Of a stretch of DNA of 19,509 bases, positions 7,347 through 15,218 are shown one piece after another. Origin of the DNA: Frankiales bacterium (GTDB taxonomy: Bacteria > Actinomycetota > Actinomycetes > Mycobacteriales > SCTD01); the NCBI GenBank assembly GCA_025464795.1, contig JAODNB010000064.1:1-19509 (forward strand). Direction: 5' to 3'. Under the pieces are notes generated by a model. That model searched no databases. It saw nothing but the letters and a program-made list of their open reading frames with translations, and had not been told where the DNA came from. Positions within the stretch are counted from its first letter, which is position 1. Every line of letters begins with the position of its first letter. The position numbers were made by a program, and so were the translations under genes.

Positions 7347-7365
7347 GTGACTTGTGAGCCGTCAC
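7347..7365. promoter_or_regulatory. GTGAC-N9-GTCAC dyad in the divergent gap, possible operator
   Basis: The 99-base gap between the divergent ceramidase-like gene and the PucR-type regulator contains GTGAC (7347-7351) and GTCAC (7361-7365), exact reverse complements with centres 14 bases apart. The position is right for a dimeric regulator controlling one or both genes. The arms are only 5 bp, so chance is not excluded. I found no convincing -35/-10 pair in this gap. Confidence 0.35.
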
Positions 7366-7372
7366 AACGGAC

Positions 7373-7377
7373 GGAGG
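7373..7377 (+). promoter_or_regulatory. Ribosome binding site that selects the 7384 start of the PucR-type regulator
   Basis: GGAGG lies 6 bases before the GTG at 7384. The in-frame GTG at 7354 has no comparable site and lies inside the dyad at 7347-7365, so the downstream start is preferred. Confidence 0.7.
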
Positions 7378-7383
7378 CACCGC

Positions 7384-8541
7384 GTGAGGCAGACCCAGCT
7401 CGCTGCGCGCGTCCGGCGCCGCGTGCCCGTGCTCGCCGCCGAGATGGTGGCCACGTTCGTCGCCGACGTCCCGTTCTACGCACGCCTTCCCCAGGAGCAG
7501 CTCGACGGCGAGATCACCGCGATCTGCGCTGACAGCCTGCTGGCGGTCCTCGCGGCAGTGCAGGAGCAGCGGGGACCCACGGAAGCCGAGCTCGAGACGA
7601 ACCGGTTGTCGGCCATCCGTCGGGTGCATGAGGCCGTCCCGCTCGAGGCGCTTCTCGCCGCCTACCTGATCGGCGGGCGGCTGGCCTGGCGGGAGCTGGT
7701 GGCGCAGGCGCGACCGGACGAGACCCCCGAGCTCCTCACGGCGGCCGATGTCCTCCAGCTGTACATCCAGCGGGTCACCGGAGTCGTGACCCAGACCTAC
7801 CTCGGGGAGCAGCAGCTGATCGCGGGGGCTCAGCAGGACGTGCGCCGCGACCTGGCGCGGGCGCTGCTGGCCGGCGTCGACGCGGACGACCTGGCGGCCA
7901 GGGCGGGCATCGACGTCCTGCGTCGCTGGACGCTGCTCGCGCTCCGGCTGGGCAGTCATCCCGACGAGGGCCGGCGCGACACGGACGCCGTGGTCGCCTC
8001 CCGACGCAAGCTCCGCCGGCTGCACGACGTGCTGGACGGACTGCCGGGGCCGGTCCTGCCCCTGCTGGACACCCACGGCGGCGTGGTGCTGGTCCCCCAC
8101 GACGTCGACGACGGCCTCGTGGAACAGCTGCGGGCGGCTGTTGGCACGTCGGTGCACCTCGGCATCGCCACCGCTGCCACCCCTGCGGACGTGCCCGCGG
8201 CGGGAAAGCTCGCCGAGGAGCTCGCCGGGCTCGCAACCGGGGTGCCGGCCCGGTTGGAGACGCACGCGCTGGCGTACCAGCTGTCGCGACCTTCAGCAGC
8301 TCTGGCCCAGCTCACAGGGGTGCTGGCCCCGCTGGACGACAAGCCAGACCTGCTCGAGACGCTCCGCGTGTTCCTCGCCGCCAACCTCGACCGACGTGCG
8401 GCGGCGGCGGTGCTGCACGTGCACCCGAACACCCTGGACTACCGGCTGCGCCGGATCGCAGCGCTGACCGGCCACGCCTGCTCCGACGTCACCGGGCTGA
8501 TGGCTCTGGCGGCGGCGTTGGAAGCCCGGCGGGCCTGGTGA
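7384..8541 (+). CDS. PucR-family transcriptional regulator with RsbRD-like N-terminal domain
   Basis: This 385-residue cytoplasmic regulator has three parts. Residues about 10-150 match an RsbRD-type N-terminal helical domain, with ELETNRLSAIRRVHEAVPLEALLAAYLIGGR split across 69-99 carrying its typical R-x-x-E-x-V-P-L-E-x-L-x-x-A-Y pattern. A degenerate GGDEF-like middle region spans about 160-300. The C-terminal PucR helix-turn-helix covers about 323-380 (LRVFLAANLDRRAAAAVLHV, then HPNTLDYRLRRIAALTG). Such proteins usually activate or repress a neighbouring catabolic or transport gene in response to a small molecule. It is divergent from the ceramidase-like pair and 4 bases upstream of an LLM oxidoreductase gene, so either could be its target. 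Family assignment is strong; the ligand is unknown. Confidence 0.9.
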   Translation: MRQTQLAARVRRRVPVLAAEMVATFVADVPFYARLPQEQLDGEITAICADSLLAVLAAVQEQRGPTEAELETNRLSAIRRVHEAVPLEALLAAYLIGGRLAWRELVAQARPDETPELLTAADVLQLYIQRVTGVVTQTYLGEQQLIAGAQQDVRRDLARALLAGVDADDLAARAGIDVLRRWTLLALRLGSHPDEGRRDTDAVVASRRKLRRLHDVLDGLPGPVLPLLDTHGGVVLVPHDVDDGLVEQLRAAVGTSVHLGIATAATPADVPAAGKLAEELAGLATGVPARLETHALAYQLSRPSAALAQLTGVLAPLDDKPDLLETLRVFLAANLDRRAAAAVLHVHPNTLDYRLRRIAALTGHACSDVTGLMALAAALEARRAW

Positions 8542-8545
8542 CGTT

Positions 8546-9520
8546 GTGGTGTTCGTGATCCCCCTCAGCGTCCTCGACCTCGCGCCCGTCTCCGCCGGCC
8601 GCACGACCCCCCAGGCGATGCAGGAGTCGATCGCGCTCGCCCAGCACGTCGAACGACTCGGGTACGGCCGGGTCTGGGTCGCCGAGCACCACGGCATGCC
8701 GGGCATCGCCTCGAGCACCCCCGCGGTCCTCATCGCCGCGCTGGCGGCGGCGACGAGCACCATCCGCGTCGGGTCGGGCGGCGTGATGCTGCCCAACCAC
8801 CCGCCGCTGACGATCGCCGAGCAGTTCGGCACCCTCGAGGCACTGCACCCGGGGCGCATCGACCTCGGGCTCGGACGCGCGCCCGGGACCGACCAGCGGA
8901 CTGCCTCCCTGCTCCGCCGCGGTTCCGGTGACGACTTCCCGGCGGAGCTGGCCCTGCTGCGCGCGTTCTTCGAAGGGCCCGTGGAGGGCATCAGCGCCGT
9001 ACCCGCGCCGGGCAACTCCCCGGAGATCTGGCTGCTCGGCTCGTCGGGCTTCTCCGCGCAGCTCGCGGGGCTGCTCGGGCTCCCCTTCGCGTTCGCTCAT
9101 CACTTCAGCGGCGAGAACACCATCCCCGCGATGGATCTCTACCGCACCAGCTTCCGCCCGGGGGTGCTGGCCGAGCCGTACGCGATGGTGTGCGCCAACG
9201 TCCTCGTGGCACCGACCTACGAGCAGGCGCGCAGGCTGGCGCTCCCGGGGGCGCTGTCGTTCACCCGGCTCCGCCAGGGGCTGCCGGGCGTCCTGCCGAG
9301 CCTCGCGGAGGCGGAGGCTCACGCATGGACCGCACACGAACGGGCCTTCGCGGAGAGCCGCCTGGACAGCGCGATCCTGGGCTCACCCGACGACGTAGTG
9401 CCTCAGATCGAGCTGCTCGTGAAGGAGTCGGGAGCCCAGGAGCTCATGGTCACGACCACGGCGCACGCGTTCGAGGACCGGCTCAGGTCCTACGAGCTGC
9501 TGGCAGCAGCCGGTCGCTGA
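8546..9520 (+). CDS. LLM-class flavin-dependent oxidoreductase (luciferase-like monooxygenase)
   Basis: This 324-residue protein has the luciferase-like TIM-barrel pattern. PLSVLDLAPVSAG opens the first strand, GYGRVWVAEHHGMPGIASS (about 48-66) is the signature of the MsnO8-type subgroup, and RVGSGGVMLPNHPPLTIAEQ with GRIDLGLGRAPGTD (about 105-120) form the usual flavin-binding barrel strands. These enzymes use FMNH2 or F420 and often oxidize small organic molecules; which cofactor cannot be told here. The start is one of several closely spaced GTG codons; 8546 is the first after the regulator stop (8541), so the two genes are probably cotranscribed. Its last 38 bases overlap the end of the convergent acyl-CoA dehydrogenase gene. 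Confidence 0.88.
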   Translation: MVFVIPLSVLDLAPVSAGRTTPQAMQESIALAQHVERLGYGRVWVAEHHGMPGIASSTPAVLIAALAAATSTIRVGSGGVMLPNHPPLTIAEQFGTLEALHPGRIDLGLGRAPGTDQRTASLLRRGSGDDFPAELALLRAFFEGPVEGISAVPAPGNSPEIWLLGSSGFSAQLAGLLGLPFAFAHHFSGENTIPAMDLYRTSFRPGVLAEPYAMVCANVLVAPTYEQARRLALPGALSFTRLRQGLPGVLPSLAEAEAHAWTAHERAFAESRLDSAILGSPDDVVPQIELLVKESGAQELMVTTTAHAFEDRLRSYELLAAAGR

Positions 9521-10685
9521 TGATCCGGCGCTGGATCTCGCTGGTGCCCTCGAAGATGGTCGTCAGGCGGGCGTCCCGCCAGTACCTCTCGACCCGACGC
9601 TCGGTCGTGTAGCCGTTGCCGCCGTGCAGCTGCATGGCCGAGCTCGTCACCCGCACCGCCATCTCGGTGGCCAGCAGCTTCACCATGGCCGCCTCGCTCT
9701 CGCACGGCACGCCCTCGTCGATCAGGTGCGCGACCTGGCACCAGAAGGCGCGCGCCTGCGCCACGTCGGCAGCCATCGTGGCCAGCTCGAAGCGCAGTGC
9801 CTGGAACTCGGCCAGCGGGTGCCCGAACTGCTCCCGCTCCTGCAGGTACGCCGTGGTGTCGGCGACCGCGGCGCGCGCCAGTCCGACCGCTCGGGCGGCG
9901 GTGTGCACGCGCGCGATGTTCAGCCCTCGCTGCACCGACGCGAAGCCGCCCTCGTCCTCGGCCGAGCCCTCGTCAGCGTAGAGGCCGGTCAGCTTGTCCG
10001 TCGCGGGCACGCGGACCCCGTCGAGGACCAGGTCCCAGGTGAGGAAGCCGTGGTAGCCGACCTTGTCGATGGCCGTGCCCGTCATGCCGTCGGGGAAGGT
10101 GCCGCGGTCCTTCACGACCAGGAAGGGCTCCAGCCCCGCCGACCGCGGCTCGTCGGGACCGGGCTCGCGCACCCGGGCCAGCACCTCGATGAAGTCGGCG
10201 GCGAGCGCGTTGCCGGCCCAACGCTTGTGGCCGGTCAGGACCCAGTCGTCGCCGTCGCGGGTGGCAGTTGTGGCGACACCGGCGAGGTCGGACCCGGCGT
10301 TCGGCTCCGACAGCGCGATCGACCCGATCCACTCACCCTTCGCGGAGCGCTTGAGCAGGTCCTCCCTGCGGGCGTCATCGCGCACCTGCGTGCCGAGCCC
10401 CTGCCCGCGAGCCAGGATGCTGGCCACGCTCAGCCACGCGGTGGCCAGCTCCTCGGAGACCAGGCAGTACTCGAAGACGCCGAGCCCCAGTCCGCCCTGC
10501 TCCGCAGGGATCGTGATGCCGAACCAGCCTCTCGCCGCCAGCTGCTCCACGAGCTCCCGAGGCATCTCCCCCTTGACCGGGTCCAGCTCGTCGGCCAGCG
10601 GGAGCACGACGTCGCGAGCCAGGTCGCGAGCCTGCTGCTGGAGCTCGAGCCGGGCAGGAGTGGCCCACGGGGGCAGGAGGTCCAT
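9483..10685 (-). CDS. Acyl-CoA dehydrogenase family protein
   Basis: This 400-residue flavoenzyme has the full-length acyl-CoA dehydrogenase architecture: an N-terminal helical domain (1-120), a middle beta domain with ALSEPNAGSDLAG and LTGHKRWAGNALAADF (about 125-165), and a C-terminal helical domain with REQFGHPLAEFQALRFELA and MQLHGGNGYTTERRVERYWR. E379 in IFEGTSEIQ is the position of the catalytic base in short- and medium-chain members. It would oxidize an acyl-CoA thioester to the enoyl-CoA, passing electrons to ETF. The AAGGGGG site close upstream supports the ATG at 10685. It stands alone on the minus strand, divergent from the thioredoxin-fold gene and tail-to-tail with the LLM gene, so no pathway partner is nearby and the substrate is unclear. 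Confidence 0.93.
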   Translation of the reverse strand: MDLLPPWATPARLELQQQARDLARDVVLPLADELDPVKGEMPRELVEQLAARGWFGITIPAEQGGLGLGVFEYCLVSEELATAWLSVASILARGQGLGTQVRDDARREDLLKRSAKGEWIGSIALSEPNAGSDLAGVATTATRDGDDWVLTGHKRWAGNALAADFIEVLARVREPGPDEPRSAGLEPFLVVKDRGTFPDGMTGTAIDKVGYHGFLTWDLVLDGVRVPATDKLTGLYADEGSAEDEGGFASVQRGLNIARVHTAARAVGLARAAVADTTAYLQEREQFGHPLAEFQALRFELATMAADVAQARAFWCQVAHLIDEGVPCESEAAMVKLLATEMAVRVTSSAMQLHGGNGYTTERRVERYWRDARLTTIFEGTSEIQRRIISDRLLPAARRT

Positions 10686-10749
10686 GTCGCCCCCTTACCC
10701 CGCGGCGAGGTCGCGCTCACCTCAGCTGCTCCCGGAGAGTAGTTTCCGC

Positions 10750-11721
10750 GTGGTGATCACCGTGCTGGACAGCGACCGGGAGACCTCCGTCGAGTCTGAC
10801 GGGCTGCTGCTGTCCGTCGACGCGCTGCGCGAAGCGACCGGTTGGGAGCTCAAGCCGCACGGCCTGTGCCGCGGCGACGTCTGCGTCCCGTGCGCGCTGC
10901 AGGCGCCCGTCTCCCTCGTCGACGTCGCCGCTGCGCTCCGGCGCCCTGTTGCCGTGCACGACCTCGACGACCGCACGGTCGCCGTGCTCGGTGAGGCCAG
11001 CGGCCAGACCGTGTCCACCGGCTCGGTCGCTCCCGCCGTCACCCTGCAGGACGTCGACGGCGCCGAGGTGCAGGTCACCGGCACCGGGCGCAAGACAGCG
11101 GTCGTCGCGTGGTCCACCTGGTGCGGCTGCCGCTACGAGCTCCCCGCCTGGAAGCAGCTGTCCGAGGAGCTGAAGGCGGACGGCCTCGACATCGTCACCG
11201 TCGCGATCGACGAGGACCGCGAGGCCGTACGCCCCTGGGCCGACACCACCGACCTGCCTGTCGGCGTCGACACCGAGCACCGGTTGTCGGACGTGTTCGG
11301 CATCGTCAACGTGCCGTCGGTGGTCTGGCTCGACGAGGAGGGGCGCATGGTGAAGCCACCGACGATCGCCCCCGGCGACAACCAGTTCGAGGAGTTCACG
11401 AAGGTCGACGCGGACCGCCACCACGACGCCCTGCGCAGCTGGGTCCGTGACGGGGTCGTCCCGGAGGTCGACGAGCCCGCCGAGGACGACGACCTGCTGC
11501 GGGCCCGCGCCGAGCGCCGGCTGGCCGCGTGGCTGCACCGCCACGGGCACCGCGAGGCCGCGGAGACCCACTTCGCGGCGGCGGTGTCCCTGGCGCCGCT
11601 GGACTTCACGATCGCCCGGTCCTCCATGCCGCTGCGCGGCCAGGACCCGTTCGGCACCGAGTTCTTCGCGCTGTGGGAGCAGTGGAACACCGCCGGTCGC
11701 CCCGGCTACCAGCCGACCTAG
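10750..11721 (+). CDS. Thioredoxin-fold protein of ResA/TlpA type with a C-G-C active site
   Basis: This 323-residue protein has an N-terminal region (1-90) with cysteines C40, C45 and C48 in HGLCRGDVCVPC, a ResA/TlpA-like redoxin domain (about 90-245), and a charged C-terminal helical tail with a TPR-like helix pair (about 255-300). The active-site segment AVVAWSTWCGCRYELPAW places C125 and C127 one residue apart, where the family normally has C-x-x-C. VPSVVW (188-193) carries the expected cis-proline P189. No signal peptide is seen, so it is probably cytoplasmic, which is unusual for ResA-like proteins. I start at the GTG at 10750 because GGAGAG (10734-10739) lies 10 bases upstream; the long frame above it is shadow of the divergent dehydrogenase. 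The role is probably thiol redox or peroxide chemistry, or a structural fold use, without a known substrate. Confidence 0.85.
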   Translation: MVITVLDSDRETSVESDGLLLSVDALREATGWELKPHGLCRGDVCVPCALQAPVSLVDVAAALRRPVAVHDLDDRTVAVLGEASGQTVSTGSVAPAVTLQDVDGAEVQVTGTGRKTAVVAWSTWCGCRYELPAWKQLSEELKADGLDIVTVAIDEDREAVRPWADTTDLPVGVDTEHRLSDVFGIVNVPSVVWLDEEGRMVKPPTIAPGDNQFEEFTKVDADRHHDALRSWVRDGVVPEVDEPAEDDDLLRARAERRLAAWLHRHGHREAAETHFAAAVSLAPLDFTIARSSMPLRGQDPFGTEFFALWEQWNTAGRPGYQPT

Positions 11722-11725
11722 CCGT

Positions 11726-12976
11726 CTACAGGGCCAGGGTCACCGTGTGGATGGCGAGACCGGCGAGCGCCCCGACGGCCGTCCCGTTGATGCGGATGAA
11801 CTGGAGGTCCCGGCCGACGGCGAGCTCGATCCGCTCAGAGGCCGAGGTGGCGTCCCACCGCGCGACCTGCGTGCGGATGAGGGAGGTCAGCTCGTCGCCG
11901 TAGTTCTCGACGGCGTGGCCCATGATCGCCTCGACGGCCCTTTCGAGCCGGTCGTGGAAGTCGACGTCGGTCAGCGCCCGGGCGGCCAGCGAGCAGATCA
12001 GCTCCGCGATCCGCTGCTGCAGGTCCCCGTGCTCCTCCGACAGCGACTCGCGGATCGAGGCGATCGCGTCCGTGATGACGTCGTGCAGCACAGCTTGGGC
12101 CTGCGGGTCCTCGATCAGCTGGCGGAGGACGACGTCGAGCTTCGCGGCGGTGCGCGGGTTGTGCTGCAGCTCGTCCGCCACGGACCGCAGGAGGCCCTCC
12201 AGCCACCGCCGAGCCGGGTGCTGCGGGTTGCGCTCGACCTGCTCGAGGGTGTCGGCGAAGCCGTCGATGACCCCACGGATGCGCTTGTCCGACACGAGCA
12301 GCGAGGCGAGCCACCCGCGGTCGTCGACGAACTCGCGGGCCTGCGGCACCAGCTCCTGGCTGTGCACCCTGAGGTACGCCAGCGCACGGCCGACGATGAT
12401 GTCGACGAGGGGTCGCTGCGTCCCGCCCTGCACGGCACGGTCGAGCACGCGGCCGAGGACCGGCGCGTACGAGCGGCGCGCGGCGTCACGGCGCAGCAGC
12501 TCCAGGGCTGACTCCACGACGGCATCGGCGTCCAGCGCCTCCAGCAGCACGCCGGTGTTGAAGGCGACCTCCTTGGCGAGCCGATGGGACACGTCGGGCT
12601 CGCCGAGGAACCGCCCGACCCGACCCACCACGTCGGCCTGCCGGACCTGCTCCACGACCACGTCCCGGGTGAGGAAGTGGCCGGTCACGAACTCGCCCAG
12701 CTTCAGCGCCAGGTCGTCCTTCTTGCGGGGCACCAGCCCGGTGTGCGGGATGGGCAGCCCGAGCGGGCGACGGAACAAGGCTGTCACCGCGAACCAGTCC
12801 GCGAGGCCGCCGATCATGGCGGCTTCTGACCCGGCGCGCAGGTAGCCGTGGCTGTCGTACGACAGGGAGGTGACGTAGAGCGCTGCGGCGAGCAGGAGCA
12901 GGGCGGTGGCTGTCAGCTTCATCCGGCGGAGCCGAGATGCGGCGAGCTCGTCCTGGACGAGGAGCGGCATCACCAC
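11726..12976 (-). CDS. DUF445 family membrane-anchored protein (YjiN/YheB-like)
   Basis: This 416-residue protein matches DUF445. A first membrane helix (about 19-40, MKLTATALLLLAAALYVTSL) is followed by the signature GSEAAMIGGLADWFAVTALF (about 49-68) and FRRPLGLPIPHTGLVPRKKD. A long helical, charged soluble region spans about 90-390, and a last hydrophobic helix (about 397-416) closes the protein. The family has no settled function, but the architecture suggests a membrane-spanning scaffold. I use the GTG at 12976; the ATG at 12970 is an equally possible start. It begins 10 bases after the stop of the MMPL gene, so the two form an operon. Its end converges on the thioredoxin-fold gene with a 4-base gap. 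Confidence 0.88.
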   Translation of the reverse strand: MVMPLLVQDELAASRLRRMKLTATALLLLAAALYVTSLSYDSHGYLRAGSEAAMIGGLADWFAVTALFRRPLGLPIPHTGLVPRKKDDLALKLGEFVTGHFLTRDVVVEQVRQADVVGRVGRFLGEPDVSHRLAKEVAFNTGVLLEALDADAVVESALELLRRDAARRSYAPVLGRVLDRAVQGGTQRPLVDIIVGRALAYLRVHSQELVPQAREFVDDRGWLASLLVSDKRIRGVIDGFADTLEQVERNPQHPARRWLEGLLRSVADELQHNPRTAAKLDVVLRQLIEDPQAQAVLHDVITDAIASIRESLSEEHGDLQQRIAELICSLAARALTDVDFHDRLERAVEAIMGHAVENYGDELTSLIRTQVARWDATSASERIELAVGRDLQFIRINGTAVGALAGLAIHTVTLAL

Positions 12977-12986
12977 GCCGCGAACC

Positions 12987-15131
12987 CTAGTCGGCCAGGG
13001 CGACCGCCGGCTCGGGAGCGGCCTTGAGCAGGAGTGCCTTGCCGAGCCAGGTCGGCAGGTACCAGTTCCACTTCCCGAACAGCGACACCAGAGCGGGGAC
13101 GAGCAGCATGCGCACGACGGTCGCGTCGAGCAGGATCCCGAAGCCCAGAGCCGTGGCCATGACCTTCAGGTCCGTTCCCGGACCGGAGGCCAGGGCGACG
13201 AAGGCCAGGAACAAGATGAGCGCGGCGCTGGTGACGAGCCGTCCGGTGCGGGCGATGCCCTCGACGACGGCCTCGTCCGTGTCGCCGAGCCGGTCGTACT
13301 CCTCTCGCATGCGCGACAGGATGAACACCTCGTAGTCCATCGACAGGCCGAACAGGAACGCGAACACCATCAGGGGCACCCAGAAGGTCACGGCACCGGT
13401 CTGCTGGACACCGAAGATCGCTTCCGAGCCGTGGCCCTGCTGCCAGAACAGGACCATGAAGCCGAAGACGGCCGACAGGCTGATGAGGTTCAGGACCACC
13501 GCCTTCAAGGGCAGCAGCACCGAGCGGAAGCCACGAGCCAGCAGGAAGAACGTCAGGATCGCGATGATCGACAGCATCAAGGGGAAGTTGCCGTAGACGG
13601 CCTTGAGGAAGTCGATCTGGTCCGCGCCGACCCCGGCGATGCCCAGCACGGCGGCATTGTCCTTGAGGGCCTCCTTGGCCTTCTTGACCGGGCCGACCGA
13701 CGAGGAGTTGACGGTCTCGCTGTGGGGGATCGCGAACACGACCGTGCTGCCGCTGCGCACGTTGGAGGCGTCGGTCGACACGATGACCTTGTCGATGCCG
13801 TCGACCTTGCGCAGCTCGTCGGCCACAGAGGCCGCCTTGTCCGGGGTGGCCAGCACCTGCAGCGGTGTCAGGTAGCCGGTGGTCAGGCCGCCCTTCTTCA
13901 GGCCCTCGAAGGCGCTGAACGCGGGACCGCCCTTGGCGAGGGAGCCCGACTCGGCGAGACCGATCTTGATGCTCAGGAAGGCGACGAACAGCAGAGCGAT
14001 CACGAGCAGACCTGCACCGGCGGCCAGCACGCGGTGCCGAACGATGCCGCGCGCCCAGGCCGTCCAGGACCTGCTTGCCTGGCTCTCGTGACGGATCTTG
14101 GGCCAGTCCACCTTGGGCCCGATGCCACCGAGGATCGCCGGCGTCAGCGTGATCGTCGTGAGCACGCTGGCGAGCGGGATGATGGCGCCACCGATGCCGA
14201 TGCTGCGCATGAACGGCACGGGCAGCACGACCAGGGCGATCAGCCCGATGGCGACGGTGACGCCGCTGAAGAGCACCGCCTTGCCGGCGTGCTCCATGGC
14301 CTCGAGGACGGCTTCGTGGTTGTCCTTGCCGTGGTCGCGCTCCTCGCGCCATCGGTTGACGAGCAGCAGCGAGTAGTCGACCGCGACCCCCAGACCGATC
14401 AGCGCGATGAGGAACTGCACGATGAAGGACACGTCGATCGCGTAGGTGATCGGCAGGAGCAGCAGGAACGACAGCAGGATGGAGGCAGCAGCCACCACGA
14501 GCGGCAAGAAGGCGAGGAAGGACGCGAAGACGAAGGCCAGCACGACGAGCGCTCCCACCCCACCGAGCAGGACCTCCAGGAGCACGCCGGGGCCGGAGCC
14601 GTCGCTGTCGCCCGCGGCCAGCACGTCCTCCCCCGTCACGCCGACACTCCACCCGCTCGGAACCGACTTGGTGGTGGCGGCGGTGACCTCCTTCGTGGGG
14701 AGCGCGAAGCCCTTCGCCCCGGAGTGCTCGAACGGGTAGTTGAGCAGGGCGAACGCCGTGCGGTCGTCGGTCGTGCGGAAGACGCCCTTGTCGGTGCCGG
14801 TGGTGGCGGTCGCCTCGTCGATGACGCGCAGGTTCGGCAGCGCCTTGCCCGAGGCGGCGAACGCTGCACCGACCTCCGCCTCGTGACCGGTGATGGTCTG
14901 GCCGGCGGGAGCAGTGACGGCCACCAGCATGGGGGTGGTGAAGCCACCGTTGCCGAACTCGCGCTCGATGGCTGCGGCAGTCTTGGTGCCCGGCTGGCCC
15001 GGGAGCGAGAAGTCGACCTTCAACCGGGTGGAGACGGCACTGGACGCGGCGCCTCCGGCCACGAACAGGACCAGCCAGATCCCCACGACGACCCTGCGAT
15101 GACGCAGGACAAGCTCACCGAAACGGCGCAC
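12987..15131 (-). CDS. MMPL/RND family transporter
   Basis: This 714-residue inner-membrane exporter has the MMPL layout: helix 1 at about 13-35, an extracellular loop domain (about 36-180), helices 2-6 (about 183-350), helix 7 near 370-392, a second loop domain (about 393-525) and helices 8-12 to about 690. The proton-relay Asp-Tyr pairs are present in both halves: D252-Y253 (GLGVAVDYSLLLVNRWREER) and D599-Y600 (GLSMDYEVFILSRMREEYDR). Such transporters use proton motive force to move lipids, lipid-like molecules or drugs out of the cell. The start is set by GGGGGAG (15137-15143) 5 bases before the GTG at 15131; the open frame continues far upstream but only as shadow of hutH. It is cotranscribed with the DUF445 gene and divergent from the hut operon. 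The cargo is unknown. Confidence 0.92.
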   Translation of the reverse strand: MRRFGELVLRHRRVVVGIWLVLFVAGGAASSAVSTRLKVDFSLPGQPGTKTAAAIEREFGNGGFTTPMLVAVTAPAGQTITGHEAEVGAAFAASGKALPNLRVIDEATATTGTDKGVFRTTDDRTAFALLNYPFEHSGAKGFALPTKEVTAATTKSVPSGWSVGVTGEDVLAAGDSDGSGPGVLLEVLLGGVGALVVLAFVFASFLAFLPLVVAAASILLSFLLLLPITYAIDVSFIVQFLIALIGLGVAVDYSLLLVNRWREERDHGKDNHEAVLEAMEHAGKAVLFSGVTVAIGLIALVVLPVPFMRSIGIGGAIIPLASVLTTITLTPAILGGIGPKVDWPKIRHESQASRSWTAWARGIVRHRVLAAGAGLLVIALLFVAFLSIKIGLAESGSLAKGGPAFSAFEGLKKGGLTTGYLTPLQVLATPDKAASVADELRKVDGIDKVIVSTDASNVRSGSTVVFAIPHSETVNSSSVGPVKKAKEALKDNAAVLGIAGVGADQIDFLKAVYGNFPLMLSIIAILTFFLLARGFRSVLLPLKAVVLNLISLSAVFGFMVLFWQQGHGSEAIFGVQQTGAVTFWVPLMVFAFLFGLSMDYEVFILSRMREEYDRLGDTDEAVVEGIARTGRLVTSAALILFLAFVALASGPGTDLKVMATALGFGILLDATVVRMLLVPALVSLFGKWNWYLPTWLGKALLLKAAPEPAVALAD

Positions 15132-15136
15132 GAAGA

Positions 15137-15143
15137 CTCCCCC
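15137..15143 (-). promoter_or_regulatory. Ribosome binding site fixing the MMPL start
   Basis: GGGGGAG on the minus strand lies 5 bases before the GTG at 15131. It excludes the much longer upstream extension of the open frame, which runs through the hutH gene on the opposite strand. Confidence 0.75.
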
Positions 15144-15160
15144 GAAGACGGATGCTGCAG

Positions 15161-15178
15161 CCCGGACAGTAGACCGGG
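15161..15178. promoter_or_regulatory. CCCGG-N8-CCGGG dyad in the MMPL/hutH divergent gap
   Basis: The 87-base gap between the MMPL transporter and hutH holds CCCGG (15161-15165) and CCGGG (15174-15178). On the minus strand a TACTGT within the centre could serve as a -10 for the transporter gene, but no good -35 accompanies it. With short GC-only arms in a GC-rich genome this is weak evidence for an operator. Confidence 0.25.
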
Positions 15179-15218
15179 TGTGTGACAGAACAGTTGCCAG
15201 GCGATGTGATGACGACCT

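Noticed and set aside
3800..7350. Two long plus-strand open frames (3800-5374 and 5326-7350)
   Set aside because: Shadows of the two ceramidase-like genes; composition is typical of antisense frames in GC-rich DNA.
7285..8265. Long N-terminal extension of the ceramidase-like frame across the regulator gene
   Set aside because: The signal peptide starts at 7284; the upstream part is antisense to the PucR-type regulator and has no family similarity.
10707..10723. GAGGT-N7-ACCTC inverted repeat between the dehydrogenase and thioredoxin-fold genes
   Set aside because: Only 5-bp arms with no promoter elements around it; expected by chance in GC-rich DNA.
10063..10749. Upstream extension of the thioredoxin-fold frame
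   Set aside because: Ser/Arg/Pro-rich shadow of the acyl-CoA dehydrogenase; the ribosome site at 10734-10739 marks the real start.
12906..15185. Plus-strand open frame of 759 codons
   Set aside because: Gln/Asp/Arg-rich shadow of the MMPL transporter, which has ordered membrane helices and proton-relay motifs.
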